A DNA stretch of 41,935 bases, from assembly GCF_008764245.1 (NCBI RefSeq), contig NZ_VTQV01000006.1, positions 1 to 41,935 of the forward strand. Direction: 5' to 3'. The DNA is from Bacillus subtilis. GTDB lineage: Bacteria > Bacillota > Bacilli > Bacillales > Bacillaceae_C. A program made the translations under genes and the position numbers. The first letter of the stretch is position 1. Each line of letters opens with the position of its first letter. The notes beneath the pieces are model-generated. The model did no database searches. It was not told where the DNA came from and saw only the letters and a list, made by a program, of their open reading frames with translations. This document shows, in pieces, positions 41,627-41,935 of the stretch.

Positions 41627-41935
41627 GTTTTTTGCTAGTCCTTTGTCTTTTCGTAGATCCAAGCGCACTTTGGACCTACGTTTTTGATGATCCTTCACTT
41701 TTTTGTAGACCCAACCCAAGCTTGGATCGACGTTTTTCATGAACTTTCACTTTTTCGTCGACCCAACCCAAGCTTGGATCGACGTTTTTGATGATCCTTC
41801 CCATTTTCGTTGACCCAACCTACTCCTGGATCTATGTTTTTGATGATCATTCGACTTTTCGGGCATCCAATCTCACTTTGGGTCGACGTTTTTCACGAAC
41901 TTTCACTTTTTCGTCGATCCAACCCAAGCTTGGAT
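41627..41935 (+). repeat. Tandem array of 52-bp hairpin-plus-T-run units
   Basis: Units start at 41652, 41704, 41756, 41808, 41860 and 41912 (the last cut by the window edge), exactly 52 bp apart, with a degenerate half-unit from 41627. Each holds an imperfect inverted repeat of the type CGTCGAYCCAA ... TTGGATCGACG with a 7-nt middle, often CCCAAGC, followed directly by TTTTT, then about 18 bp such as GATGATCCTTCAC or CATGAACTTTCAC. The two spacer types are mixed. Period 52 is not a multiple of three, so the repeat is not coding. Each unit looks like a Rho-independent terminator. Confidence 0.9.

Noticed and set aside
41627-41935. Reading the 52-bp array as a CRISPR
   Set aside because: The whole unit is repeated, including the part between hairpins, so there are no unique spacers, and no cas genes are near. 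The units also diverge from each other, unlike CRISPR repeats.

Overview
The window comes from a low-GC, Gram-positive, endospore-forming member of the Bacillaceae (Bacillus sensu lato; the genus cannot be fixed by eye). The evidence is two GerA/GerB/GerC-type germinant-receptor gene sets, a LysM/GH18 cortex-lytic enzyme, a close match to the lipoteichoic acid synthase LtaS, a BlaI/BlaR1 system, strong AGGAGG-type ribosome binding sites, frequent TTG/GTG starts, and many Rho-independent terminators. No rRNA, tRNA, CRISPR array, phage module or transposase was found. It reads as ordinary chromosome with some accessory loci.

Layout. 1-2204: remnant or edge of a xanthine dehydrogenase molybdenum-subunit gene (minus strand), divergent from the maturation genes pucA- and pucB-like (XdhC and MocA families). 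2246-3847: BCCT osmolyte transporter and terminator. 3906-8319: a mec-like beta-lactam response locus on the minus strand, pbp - blaI - blaR1, with BlaI-type operators at both promoters. 8396-8505: five same-strand DnaA-box-like 9-mers. 8558-10993: CNNM/CorC-type membrane protein (MpfA/YhdP-like) divergent from uppP. 11088-13580: 5-oxoprolinase operon pxpB-pxpC-pxpA. 13745-17164: spore hydrolase with three LysM domains, convergent with ltaS. 17447-20434: a metal/redox module made of a small HMA protein, a P1B-type ATPase and an FNR/FLP-like regulator, with a TTGAT-type dyad placed as a class II activator site. 20531-31656: germination region, with gerA-gerB-gerC on the plus strand, then a DHA2 efflux pump, a DUF3231 protein and two small membrane proteins, then a second set in which gerA-gerC (minus) converges with a lone gerB (plus). 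31748-36363: envelope or secretion-stress locus: parvulin foldase, response regulator and sensor kinase, and HtrA-type protease, with one promoter architecture shared by the foldase and protease genes. 36406-39744: acetyltransferase, a short element with inverted-repeat ends, a MATE pump and an aldo/keto reductase. 39943-41599: HAD phosphatase, SLAP-domain protein and low-molecular-weight protein tyrosine phosphatase. 41627-41935: a tandem array with an exact 52-bp period, each unit a hairpin followed by a T run, running off the right edge.

How the genes work together. Several loci look self-contained, with sensor, regulator, effector and operator side by side: the inducible PBP, the FNR-like metal module and the HtrA/foldase two-component system. 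The stretches above about 300 bases without a gene are 8208-8604 (pbp promoter, operators, DnaA boxes, terminator), 17165-17520 (divergent ltaS and metal-operon promoters) and 41600-41935 (tandem array). The 38501-38799 gap holds only a terminator and a weak hairpin. The items I consider least explained are the 52-bp array, the operator shared around the two-component system, and the FNR-type activator site.
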